This document shows positions 8,558-17,803 of a stretch of 46,321 nt of DNA, piece after piece; the stretch's first letter is position 1, and every line of letters begins with the position of its first letter. A model generated the notes under the pieces. That model saw nothing but the letters and a program-made list of their open reading frames with translations, was not told where the DNA came from and did no database searches. This stretch comes from Fischerella muscicola SAG 1427-1 = PCC 73103. Lineage in GTDB: Bacteria > Cyanobacteriota > Cyanobacteriia > Cyanobacteriales > Nostocaceae. The DNA is taken from contig NZ_AJLJ01000519.1 in assembly GCF_000317245.1 (NCBI RefSeq), positions 1 through 46,321 of the forward strand. Reading direction: 5' to 3'. Position numbers and translations under genes: made by a program.

Positions 8558-9886
8558 CTAAACATTTTCGTAAGGATTAAAATTTGAATCATTTGAACCA
8601 TCTTGCGTTTCATTTTCTTTAACAATTTGAATTTTGTATTGAGTAGCAAAGCTCTGAATTGTTTCTAACAAATCAAATAATTCAAAAGCCATTGGTTTGC
8701 TACATTTAAAGTCGTAAAACATTAACTTTTGAATTTTGTTATATAGTGCTACGATGCATTCTTCTTCTGTTATTTCAAAAATGGAATTAAATTTTGTATT
8801 ATTTTGTAATATATTTTGTTTAATTTGGTTTTTTCTTATTGATAAACGATATTTATCTTGCGAATATACTCCTAAGTTATACTGATGCTTATTTTTTGTA
8901 ATTTCTTCTACAAAACATTCAGTCATCTTTAAAGTTTTTTGTATTAACGTCAAAGCATTTTCGGCAATTTTAATTGTTAATACATCTTCTAACAAAACTG
9001 GTTTATCTATTGTGTTCAATGTTTGACGATGATTTGTTAATAAATCTTTTCTTTTAGTTAAATATTTTTTAATTGATTGTATAATTATATTAGTGATTTT
9101 AATTTTTTCTAATTCTGGTTTAATTAAAATATTTATTTGATGTTCTTGATTAATGTCAAACGCTTTTTTATCTAATTCTTCATAAGAGTTTTGTAAATTA
9201 AAAATTTGAGCAAATTCACGAATTAAAGATTTAATTGTGTTTTTATCACAAGATGCCCAAATGAAAAGAGGTCGAGCATATTTATAATCATTAAGCTGAG
9301 ATTCTAAAGCTTGCTCTTTTTGTTTTTGCTCTTTAAGTATTTCGTTTATGTTGTGATTATCTATTGATTGTAAGCAATTATTTTTTTTACAATCTTGTAT
9401 TGTTTTTGCATATTTAATTCTAAGAGAATAAATTTCTTGATTTATTTCATGTTGAATTCTACTAAGATTTGCATGAAAGCGACTTTGACATTCTGGAATC
9501 CTATCTATACTACTTTTAATTTGAACAGGATAAAAATAATTTTCGTGTTCTATAATTAAATCCCATTTCCAATGAATATCTGCCACACTATAGGAATGTG
9601 TCTGCATTGCTTTAATATTGGGCAAAGCATTTAAAGTAGAAATTACAATATTAACTGTGCTTTGTCCTAATTCATGTGCTATTGTTTCAGTATCATAAAA
9701 TTTTGTAGAACTTTTTTCACATAGCTGGTCAACAAACTCTTTTGATTGTGAAAAGCAATCGCCAAATATACCATAATTGGATTTTTGAGATTTTCCTACA
9801 ATTACTCTACGATTTTCTTTTTCAATTAAAGATAGTTCATTAGTAGTATCGTAATCCTTTCGTTGCTTTTTAATAAAAATACTCAT
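8558..9886 (-). CDS. Unrecognised DISARM-embedded protein with possible PD-(D/E)xK nuclease core
   Basis: I do not recognise this 442-residue protein. Residues about 35-130 look like the alpha-beta order of a PD-(D/E)xK nuclease. A helix (SQSKEFVDQLC, then GQSTVNIVISTLNAL) is followed by KWDLIIEH with Asp109, then YPVQIKSS with Gln122 and Lys124, the QxK variant of the ExK motif. Residues 130-440 are rich in Lys, Glu, Gln, Asn and Ile, predicted helical and possibly coiled coil. There is no signal peptide. It lies in the same orientation inside the DISARM operon, 58 bp after drmMI and 22 bp before drmA. The DNA is clearly more AT-rich than the drm genes on either side, which suggests later acquisition. 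The nuclease reading is an inference from motif order. The protein could also be a non-catalytic sensor. Confidence 0.6.
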   Translation of the reverse strand: MSIFIKKQRKDYDTTNELSLIEKENRRVIVGKSQKSNYGIFGDCFSQSKEFVDQLCEKSSTKFYDTETIAHELGQSTVNIVISTLNALPNIKAMQTHSYSVADIHWKWDLIIEHENYFYPVQIKSSIDRIPECQSRFHANLSRIQHEINQEIYSLRIKYAKTIQDCKKNNCLQSIDNHNINEILKEQKQKEQALESQLNDYKYARPLFIWASCDKNTIKSLIREFAQIFNLQNSYEELDKKAFDINQEHQINILIKPELEKIKITNIIIQSIKKYLTKRKDLLTNHRQTLNTIDKPVLLEDVLTIKIAENALTLIQKTLKMTECFVEEITKNKHQYNLGVYSQDKYRLSIRKNQIKQNILQNNTKFNSIFEITEEECIVALYNKIQKLMFYDFKCSKPMAFELFDLLETIQSFATQYKIQIVKENETQDGSNDSNFNPYENV

Positions 9887-9944
9887 AATTATGTTGGTGT
9901 TTCTCAGTTATTTGTCAAAAGATAAAATTTTACATTGTTAATAA

Positions 9945-12900
9945 TTAGAAACTATGCCCATTAAAAAGTGGCGATTCATTAGACATTTTTTTTGTCGATT
10001 TACTATTTCTCTTCTTTCCATCTTTTCCTTTACATTTATCTCTAGTCTTCCCTCCTAAAATTTCTGCTTCGGCGCGTTTTTGGTTTAAATCAAGCAAGCG
10101 TGCTAAAACTTCATCGTGGATTTCTTCGCGCCAACGATAACGCCAGGGTTTTTTCTTTTGTCGTCCACTGCTGTTTTCTGTGTCTTCTTCCTCTTCGTAG
10201 TCGAGGATAAAATCGCAGTCGGTGGGGATATCTGACCAGCCGTAAGCATCGAGGACGGCTTTATCCATTGCGGTGTGGAGTTCGCGGAGTTTGAGGATTT
10301 CGGGGTCGTATTCGTCGGGGTCGTGGAGGCAGTTGTAGGTGTCGGTGAGTCCTTGGTTGTTGCGAACCATTAAGGCGGCGCGGTATTCGTAGTATTCTTT
10401 GCCTATGGCTTCTAGGGTGGGGTTGGTTTCCCAGTTTTCGGGGAAGGGGAAGGTTTCAAAGCAGTCGGAGGGATTGTAACGTAAGTCATCTTTAATTGAT
10501 GAACTCAAAAAACGTGCAAAAACCTCATGAATACGAGATTGAAGAACCGTAAAGGTAGAATAAGTTTGAAAAGGGAAGATGTTTAGACTGTTGGCGAATA
10601 CAACATTAGGTGAGTAGAAAATAAAAGATAAGTGAGTTGATGCTTGAGCGTTAGTAACTAACACACGTTCGAGAGGTGCGATCGTTTTACTTCCTTCTTG
10701 ATTTCTTCTTCCAAAAAGCCACCATTGACGGCTATAGCTTCCTGGTTTATTCTTTCGTTCTGGGAAAACTTTTTCTTTGACTATCGCATATAAATCAGAA
10801 TATTCTTTTGCTTCATCTTCACTCATTTCTCCAAAATTAATTACATACCGATGATGTGCATGAGTTGGGCTAGTATTTACTTCTTCTCCACCAATGTAAG
10901 GAAATATTAACTCGGCGTTATTAGGGGTTTTTTCAATCAAACGGTGCATTTCTGCAATGGAAGTTGCATCTGGGTTGGAATCATCAAATGTAAAACCCAT
11001 ACCCAATACGATGCTACCTTGAAAACTTTTATTAGTATTGGCCAATAACACAGCAGGATTTTTATTACCACCTGACTTAAATAAAAACGCAGAAACTAAA
11101 TCAACAGCACGTCCATCTAATAGCTTTCTACCTTGATAGTCACCATTAAAGATATGAACTACACTCACAACAACGGCAGCTAAACCAGGCCATTTTAATC
11201 GCTTTTGAGCATTGTAAATAGTCCCATCATTTTCACATATAAATCTTAACCCTGTGCTGCGAGTATCCCCCTGATAAATGGTATTTGTAGCAATCAAACC
11301 AAAACTTCCCGATTTTCTTAAAAGCGTAAACGCCCTACGGTAAAAGTGAGCAACTAAATCAGAATTACCATGTGATTCTGGATTAACAACAGGCAACCAA
11401 TCTCTGTAACTATCTCCTAATACTGTGCTGATACGTTTACCGCCTAAAAATGGTGGGTTTCCCACAATTGCATCAAACCCTGGATTATCTCTATCAAATA
11501 CTTCTGGAAATTCAATCTCCCAATTAAACGGTTTCACGGGTTTATCTGTTTGCCGCAAATTTCTACTAATACTTAAAACCTCTGCACTTTCATCTGGATT
11601 GCGTCGCCATTTAAAATACTTCTGAAATAATCCATCTCGCTCCTCTTTCCTTGCTTTATCTTTCTCCACCGTAAAGAAAGAAGCTATCACTAAATCACCT
11701 TTAAGACGAGCATCATGTAATAATTCCTCTGTTGCTTGATAAAAATCACGCTTCGCATCGTAATTCTCATCACCTAAACTCTGAATCTCATCACGGTTAA
11801 ACTTAACCTTATTTAGTTGCTCATTAAATAAAGGCAATTCTTTATCATCATAAGTAGTATCTTTTTCCCAGTTAAACTTAACAAGTTGGTCGCGGGTTAA
11901 ACCTACCAAAGAATCACCACATTTCAAGGCATGATCTAAAAATGTAAAAGGATGCTTCTTCGCTAAAGTTACCAACCACAAAGATAACTTTGCCAAATTC
12001 ACCGCAAACGGGTTTTTATCCACCCCATACAAACAACGCTGCGCCACCAAACGCCGCGCATACAGTAATGGTTCTTCATCCGATGGCACTTCTGAAATCA
12101 TGCCATGTTGATTCCAAGCTTCCACCAATTTTTCAGCTAACTGACGGCAAGCTTCCACCAAAAACGCGCCTGACCCTACGGCTAAATCACATACCTTCAA
12201 AGCCAAAATTTGCTCTGGTGTGGGACGTTCTCCCAAAGCTTCTAAAACAGGTCTGAGCGTTTCTTTAACTATCGGTTCTGTCAACGCACGGGGCGTATAA
12301 TGAGAACCACTACGCCGCCGTTCTTCCCCTGGTTGCAAATACAATGAACCAGCCGCCAGTAAAGCGGGTGTTTGCGGCGATATCTTCCGTCCCAACGCTG
12401 CAATTAAATCCTCGGTGTTTTTCGCTTGCTTTAACTCGGTCAGTGATTTACCGGAAATTTCACAACCTGCAACTTCTTTTAAATACTTCGCCCTGTCATT
12501 GGCTTTGGTGCTTAAAACCTCACCGACGCTAACAACAACAGTCACAGAGGTTTTCGCACCCTTGGGTTTACTCCATACACCAATAGATGGTGTAGTAGCT
12601 TTTTTGACTTCATAACCCATCACCGCCTCGTACACCGATCCGATTTGTTCGACATCTAGAGAACGGTATGACAAACGTTCACCATCAAGAACGAGTAACC
12701 CTTGCAATACCTCATGAACTACACCATCAGAAATGCGTGGCGGTTCAATCAACTCCCATTCTTTATAAGTAGTATGGCGAGAACGACCTTCTAAAAATGC
12801 GTACTCATCCGGGTCAAAAAGCTGTCCGTGACGCGCTGGCAAATATAAGTCAGCATGACAGCCGCCATCGTAAACCAAGCGAAAAAGACTCAGTAACCAC

Positions 12901-13919
12901 GCCCAAGCACCATAACGCTGTTCCATTGTGTCAGGATAGTTACCCGCATCCTCGCGCAATCTCTCATACAGTCCAGTTACGGAATAGTTACGCGTGTAAA
13001 TCGAACCCTGCGGCATTAATCCCTCATCTTCCGCATACAGCAGAAACACCAACCGCAGCAAAACTGTAATTAATCCACCGTAGATATGTTGGGGATCGTT
13101 TTGGGCAATGTCATCAAGCAAGAGTCCTTTAGCAGCGTCATTCGCAGTTTGAAAACCACGTAGTAATTCCCACAGCGCATCAAGTACCTGTTCTGATAAC
13201 TTGGTAGAAACTTCGTTTTGGTACTTGCGACTATTTTGCAGCAACGCTACTAAACGGCGGTCTGTTGGCGCATTGAACACTCGCTGTTCTTCCAACAACA
13301 TCTGCATTGCACCCAAAATCAACCGTCCCGATACCTCGCACATCGCTTGTACTGGAAAGGTCAGGTGTCCAGAAGATTCACCTCGTGGCGCATATACCAA
13401 ACGTAATTCTGTACCATTACACAAAATACCTACAGGAATTTCTTTCTCTCGCAACAGTCGCTCAAACTTCGCCTGGGGGCTGGCGTGCCATCCTGTAGAT
13501 TTGATATTCTCACTGACTCTATCAAGGTCAGTACCAGGGGAAATGACCTGTACCAGCATCAAGCAACCACCATTATCGGGGTCAGGTACGGCATAGGTTG
13601 GTTGTAAGATTTCACCATATTCTGGTAGCGATACCGCCAAATCTTCTGGACTCTCGACTAAATCTGTTGGTTGCCAACCCAGAATTTCAACTGTGAAGGT
13701 GGGAAAATCAGAAATTACGCAGATGTTGTTGCTGCTGTCATCGGAGGAATCTCGGCTTACTATTTCGCTTAACCGTTGCTGTAACTCAACAACATTGCGA
13801 TTTACCGACATTTGGGCATTATTTAACGCTGTTGGCGATACTACCAACCCCACTGGCTGAAGAAAGCCCAACCATTCCTTATGCGCTTGAATTTCTCTAT
13901 CCTTAACCATACTCCTCAC
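9945..13919 (-). CDS. drmMI: Class 1 DISARM adenine DNA methyltransferase DrmMI
   Basis: DrmMI marks self DNA by N6-adenine methylation so that DISARM attacks only unmodified DNA. The 1324-residue protein resembles Eco57I/PglX-type methyltransferases. It has GSHYTPRAL before the catalytic core, the SAM-binding motif DLAVGSGAF near residue 580, and the catalytic NPPF (VGNPPFLGG) near residue 820. A target-recognition and helical region follows, ending in a Lys-rich tail. The start is ambiguous: a GTG at 13919 and an ATG at 13910 share the same G-rich leader just after the drmD stop. The ATG seems equally likely. It lies 4 bp after drmD, so the two are co-transcribed. The presence of DrmMI with DrmD, without DrmE or DrmMII, makes this class 1. 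Confidence 0.88.
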   Translation of the reverse strand: MRSMVKDREIQAHKEWLGFLQPVGLVVSPTALNNAQMSVNRNVVELQQRLSEIVSRDSSDDSSNNICVISDFPTFTVEILGWQPTDLVESPEDLAVSLPEYGEILQPTYAVPDPDNGGCLMLVQVISPGTDLDRVSENIKSTGWHASPQAKFERLLREKEIPVGILCNGTELRLVYAPRGESSGHLTFPVQAMCEVSGRLILGAMQMLLEEQRVFNAPTDRRLVALLQNSRKYQNEVSTKLSEQVLDALWELLRGFQTANDAAKGLLLDDIAQNDPQHIYGGLITVLLRLVFLLYAEDEGLMPQGSIYTRNYSVTGLYERLREDAGNYPDTMEQRYGAWAWLLSLFRLVYDGGCHADLYLPARHGQLFDPDEYAFLEGRSRHTTYKEWELIEPPRISDGVVHEVLQGLLVLDGERLSYRSLDVEQIGSVYEAVMGYEVKKATTPSIGVWSKPKGAKTSVTVVVSVGEVLSTKANDRAKYLKEVAGCEISGKSLTELKQAKNTEDLIAALGRKISPQTPALLAAGSLYLQPGEERRRSGSHYTPRALTEPIVKETLRPVLEALGERPTPEQILALKVCDLAVGSGAFLVEACRQLAEKLVEAWNQHGMISEVPSDEEPLLYARRLVAQRCLYGVDKNPFAVNLAKLSLWLVTLAKKHPFTFLDHALKCGDSLVGLTRDQLVKFNWEKDTTYDDKELPLFNEQLNKVKFNRDEIQSLGDENYDAKRDFYQATEELLHDARLKGDLVIASFFTVEKDKARKEERDGLFQKYFKWRRNPDESAEVLSISRNLRQTDKPVKPFNWEIEFPEVFDRDNPGFDAIVGNPPFLGGKRISTVLGDSYRDWLPVVNPESHGNSDLVAHFYRRAFTLLRKSGSFGLIATNTIYQGDTRSTGLRFICENDGTIYNAQKRLKWPGLAAVVVSVVHIFNGDYQGRKLLDGRAVDLVSAFLFKSGGNKNPAVLLANTNKSFQGSIVLGMGFTFDDSNPDATSIAEMHRLIEKTPNNAELIFPYIGGEEVNTSPTHAHHRYVINFGEMSEDEAKEYSDLYAIVKEKVFPERKNKPGSYSRQWWLFGRRNQEGSKTIAPLERVLVTNAQASTHLSFIFYSPNVVFANSLNIFPFQTYSTFTVLQSRIHEVFARFLSSSIKDDLRYNPSDCFETFPFPENWETNPTLEAIGKEYYEYRAALMVRNNQGLTDTYNCLHDPDEYDPEILKLRELHTAMDKAVLDAYGWSDIPTDCDFILDYEEEEDTENSSGRQKKKPWRYRWREEIHDEVLARLLDLNQKRAEAEILGGKTRDKCKGKDGKKRNSKSTKKMSNESPLFNGHSF

Positions 13920-13923
13920 CCCC

Positions 13924-16900
13924 TTAACCAGAAACTGGCCACAAATAAATCAATCCCACTGGTTCAACTCGCACCGCCCTCACTTCGTAGGAAGCCTCAA
14001 TTCGGGCAGGTTCTGAATTAATCTCTTCAGCTAGGTCTTTCAATCGCTTCTCCCAGTGGCGACGGTCTGCTTCTAACTGCCGTTTTTCCTCGACTGGGAA
14101 CTCTGCAAACGGAATTGACAGCTGGATAGCTTTGGTATTTTCAATTTCCTGCTTACGTTGGCTAATACGCTGCTGCTGCTGTTCGAGAATTTTTTTCATC
14201 TCCACAGCTTCTTTTTTGCCCCGTTCGGTTAACTTTTTCTCAGCCCTTTGCGCCAAAGTATTGGCACGACGTTCTAAATGGGGAATCAAATCAGCAATAT
14301 CTTGAGCAGCATTCTGTTTCAGCAGTTCCTTAACCGTCTGGGATGCTTTTTGCAAACGAGTAGAAGCTAAAGAATCTTCCAATAAAGCTAGTACGTTGTC
14401 TTTCTCCCCTTCGTTTAACGGTTGTAGTTTCTTGCGTCTTCTAGCGTCTGGGTCAGACCATTCCGCCGCGATCGCAATTACTTCGTCATGCAGCCGTGAC
14501 GCACCCTGTCCGTAAACCGATAAGCGTCCCAAGGCGAGAACTTTAGGAATTGGGTCATCAGTCAGACAAACGCAAGCGCGGGTTAACTCATCATGTAAAA
14601 ACCCTTGGGCTAAAAATCTCCCTAAAAGACGCTGTACCACCCGATGTTCTAAATGCAGGTGAACTACATCCCCATCCAATGAACCAGGGTCACGAAATAC
14701 CACCGGACGAATCGCTGCTTCCCTTCGCCATTCCCAAGGCTTTTGTCCTTTCTTGCGTGGCGGTCTTAAGGTATCAAGCGTATTCGCCCAAGTCGGATCT
14801 GCGCGTTGGTCAAGGGGTGCAAGCGTCCAGCGTGCAGTAGCCGCATCTTGACAAGCTTCTTGACTATCAACTGGGGCGAGGGGAGTTGCACCGAGAATCT
14901 CCAATGATGCGGAAATAGCATTGCGGAAGTGTTCATCACTCAGTCCCAACCAATCCCGCGACGTTTTCAGCATCTCTTGTAACTGGGATAATTCCCTAGT
15001 TAATTCTTCCTTCCGCAGTCGATTTTCTTCCAGTTCCTCGTTAATGACTGATAAGTTAGGTAAATCAGCTTGTTCGATGGATGCAGTTATACTATTTACC
15101 TGATTGTGGCGAATACCACCTTCCAGCAACCGCGATAAATTCTTCTGCACAACTGGCAAAAGCGTCCCCAATTCTTTTTGAATTGTTTCGGTCTTCTTCA
15201 CCAGCACTTTCAATACTTTGTCCTCTGTCCGTTGCGCTAAAACAAAGTAGTAGCAGTGAACAATAGGCGATCGCTGTAATTTCCTGTCAATACGCCCGTT
15301 GCGCTGTTCCATCCTCGACGGGTTCCAAGGCACATCAAAATGGAATAGGTCAGCACAATTGTTTTGCAGGTTGACCCCTTCCCTTGCTGCATCCGTGGCT
15401 ATAAGAATGCGGAGAGGGTGACGCGATGGGTCGGAGTTAAAGGCATTTTTGATAGCTTCTCGCCGTTCTTCGCCAATACCACCATGAAATACATCGATGC
15501 GATCGCGTTCTTTGTCTGAAAGAGCGATCGCTTCTTGAAGTTTTTGCTGTAAGTAGCGTTTTGTATCTGTATATTCAGTAAATATAATGACTCGCTTCTC
15601 TAACCAAGCCGCATTAGGTTTACCCAAATCAAGGCAGAGGTTTTGTTTAATCCATGCCACTAATTTTTCAACTCGTGGGTCTGCTTGATATCTAGATTGG
15701 TTGGCTACATCGGTCATCTCCTCTAAAATTTCTAATTCCCGACTGCTTAACCCAAAGCTTGCAGCCTGTCCAGTAGCCACTGTCACTTGAGTATCTTCTT
15801 CTGCTTGTACTTCTTCTTCTGCTAGTTCAGCACGTTCATCATCAGCACCAGGGGGTTCTAACAGCAACGGTAAATTTTCGATGGTGTTTCCAGAACGGCT
15901 AGTAGATTGCTTCTCAATCGCCGCCCGATGAACTTTCAAAGTGCGTGCAAAGGCTTCGAGGGAAGACAGCAGACGCTTTTGTAGCGAAGTGATTACCAGC
16001 ATCGCCGCATTTTGCGTTGACTTCGATGCTTCCTTCAGCCGTTCTTCCCGCAGACTGCGATATTCTTGCAGCAACCGCGACAGTTTCAATTCGGGCGCAT
16101 CTTCTGGAAGGTTATCGATAACGATAGGAATCACCCGGCGTTCGGGAAACTCTTCGCCAATCTCCCGTAAATCTTGCTTTAACCGCCGCACCATCACTGT
16201 ATCTAACAGCTTGCGATCGCGCACAGGGACACCTCGACAAAACCGTTGTGGGTCAAGGATTTCTAATAAAGCTGCAAAACTATTGGAATGACCATTATGA
16301 GGAGTAGCAGAAAGGAACAGCTTATGTTCAAACCGTGGCGCGATATCGCGGACAGTGCGTGTAAGTTGAGAATCTACAGCGTACTTTGCACCACTAGCTG
16401 GGGCTGCGTTGTGTGCTTCATCAAGAATCAGCATTGAGCCGCCTGCAAAATCTCCCAACCAATCACGCAGAGGAGCAGCATAGGTTTCATCGCGTAACAA
16501 AGCATGAGAAATAATGAAGCAGCTGTGAGTTGTCCAAGGGTTAATTCCATAACCCCGTTCTTGACGACGACTAGCCACAAACTCACGGTCAAAAATCACA
16601 AAAGTTAGCCCGAAGCGGCTTTCCATTTCTTCTTGCCATTGCCGTACAACTGACGGCGGACAGGAAATCACAACACGGCGAACTTTTTGCCGCATCAACA
16701 TTTCTCTTAAAATCAGTCCGGCTTCAATGGTTTTACCCAATCCAACATCATCCGCAATAAATAAACCAACTCTCGGCATTAACAAAGCCTTACGTAGCGG
16801 TTCCAGTTGGTAAGCTTTGACTTCAATACCTGCTCTGTAGGGTGCTTGAAACAGTTTCGGGTCAGTTGAGGTAACGCAGTTCCAGCGTAGAGTGTGGAGA

Positions 16901-17145
16901 TAAGCGGAAAATAAGCGCGGATTGTCAAAACCTCGGTTTACTATAGACTCCCAGGAAGTTTTACCTATGACTTTCGCATCGACTTCCCTTTCCCAGAGAA
17001 CTTCTAACTGTTTTCCTAACGCATCATCTTCTAAACATGAGAGGCAAACTAAAGTGTCTTCCTTGACAGAAGGTTTAGCCACTACATCTTCTACAAGATA
17101 CTGCCGGGATCGCACCCGCACAATTTGCCCAGTAACAACACTCAT
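13924..17145 (-). CDS. drmD: Class 1 DISARM SNF2-like helicase DrmD
   Basis: DrmD is the SNF2/RapA-like ATPase specific to class 1 DISARM. The 1073-residue protein has motif I DDVGLGKT near residue 133, motif II LDEAHNAAP near residue 241, and motif III FLSATPHNGH soon after. The C-terminal helicase domain has ATDAAREGVNLQ near residue 576 and the QRNGRIDR arginine-finger motif near residue 615. The C-terminal third is charged and helical. It is the first gene of the operon. The ATG at 17145 is preceded by an AAAGGA about 10 bp upstream. About 650 bp of AT-rich DNA with a long palindrome lies between it and the next gene, so the operon promoter should be there. Confidence 0.9.
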   Translation of the reverse strand: MSVVTGQIVRVRSRQYLVEDVVAKPSVKEDTLVCLSCLEDDALGKQLEVLWEREVDAKVIGKTSWESIVNRGFDNPRLFSAYLHTLRWNCVTSTDPKLFQAPYRAGIEVKAYQLEPLRKALLMPRVGLFIADDVGLGKTIEAGLILREMLMRQKVRRVVISCPPSVVRQWQEEMESRFGLTFVIFDREFVASRRQERGYGINPWTTHSCFIISHALLRDETYAAPLRDWLGDFAGGSMLILDEAHNAAPASGAKYAVDSQLTRTVRDIAPRFEHKLFLSATPHNGHSNSFAALLEILDPQRFCRGVPVRDRKLLDTVMVRRLKQDLREIGEEFPERRVIPIVIDNLPEDAPELKLSRLLQEYRSLREERLKEASKSTQNAAMLVITSLQKRLLSSLEAFARTLKVHRAAIEKQSTSRSGNTIENLPLLLEPPGADDERAELAEEEVQAEEDTQVTVATGQAASFGLSSRELEILEEMTDVANQSRYQADPRVEKLVAWIKQNLCLDLGKPNAAWLEKRVIIFTEYTDTKRYLQQKLQEAIALSDKERDRIDVFHGGIGEERREAIKNAFNSDPSRHPLRILIATDAAREGVNLQNNCADLFHFDVPWNPSRMEQRNGRIDRKLQRSPIVHCYYFVLAQRTEDKVLKVLVKKTETIQKELGTLLPVVQKNLSRLLEGGIRHNQVNSITASIEQADLPNLSVINEELEENRLRKEELTRELSQLQEMLKTSRDWLGLSDEHFRNAISASLEILGATPLAPVDSQEACQDAATARWTLAPLDQRADPTWANTLDTLRPPRKKGQKPWEWRREAAIRPVVFRDPGSLDGDVVHLHLEHRVVQRLLGRFLAQGFLHDELTRACVCLTDDPIPKVLALGRLSVYGQGASRLHDEVIAIAAEWSDPDARRRKKLQPLNEGEKDNVLALLEDSLASTRLQKASQTVKELLKQNAAQDIADLIPHLERRANTLAQRAEKKLTERGKKEAVEMKKILEQQQQRISQRKQEIENTKAIQLSIPFAEFPVEEKRQLEADRRHWEKRLKDLAEEINSEPARIEASYEVRAVRVEPVGLIYLWPVSG

Positions 17146-17290
17146 CCGCTACAATCCTTTGCCCTGCTGAAACTCCTACACCAACCACAGAGAAGCTATT
17201 TTTTGCATTAAAAATCACCTGTGAAGCGATCGCTCACAGTAACAAATGTACAGAAGCCAAATAAGTCTAAATACTTGCTAATAAATCCAC

Positions 17291-17334
17291 ATTCATAAAC
17301 TTTATGTATTTATAAATACATAAAGTTTATGAAT
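17291..17334. repeat. Perfect 44-bp palindrome upstream of the DISARM operon
   Basis: Arms 17291-17312 and 17313-17334 are exact reverse complements with no spacer, almost entirely A/T (core TTATGTATTTA). It lies about 145 bp upstream of drmD. It could be an operator for a dimeric regulator, a cruciform-forming site or a remnant of a mobile element. It lacks the GC stem and T tail of a terminator. Confidence 0.9.
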
Positions 17335-17803
17335 TTTAGATGCTTGGAAACAAGTATTAAGTTACTTTTGTAACATAAATTTAATTGAATAAATTTGACT
17401 TTAAGTCATGCAAATAATTGATTTGCTCCAATTACTATACAAACACGAAAAGCTTTACAGTATTTTGTATGTTGATTTAGTATTTTTATAATTTAATTCA
17501 TTGCTGCTAGGAGTTAGTGTGATTTAGATCACCTATACCTGATCTTTGTAATGTTTTAATTGAAACTTTAAATTACGTATAAAAAAGTTTATAAGGAATC
17601 ATCCTTTAGCAGGGTAAGAGCATCTCAATCAGGCTTGACACAAGGAATTAGAAGAATCTATTGTATTGCTAATGAAACAACAACTAAGAACCTGAATCAT
17701 ATAATTATTATCCCTGTTCTGTCACTTCCGGAAAACAATAATCGTAGGGAAATACTGGAACTTTTATCTAATCAAGCTTTGAGCTTTTCTTTTCTAATAG
17801 AAA
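17335..17803. other. AT-rich intergenic stretch with an unassigned open frame
   Basis: Beyond the palindrome and the CRP-like site, the plus strand is open from 17572 into the ISAs1 region (about 78 codons, including NHIIIIPVLSLPENNNRREI). No ATG start is present (a TTG lies at 17635) and I recognise no family. It might be the 5' remnant of a gene broken by the insertion. Promoters for drmD on the minus strand probably lie between 17146 and 17290, but I could not fix a -35/-10 pair. Confidence 0.35.
17518..17533. promoter_or_regulatory. CRP/SyCRP1-like binding site
   Basis: TGTGATTTAGATCACC matches the TGTGA-N6-TCACA consensus of CRP-family regulators at 9 of 10 core positions. It is 373 bp upstream of drmD and also just upstream of an open plus-strand frame that runs into the ISAs1 element, so the controlled gene is uncertain. 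Confidence 0.45.
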
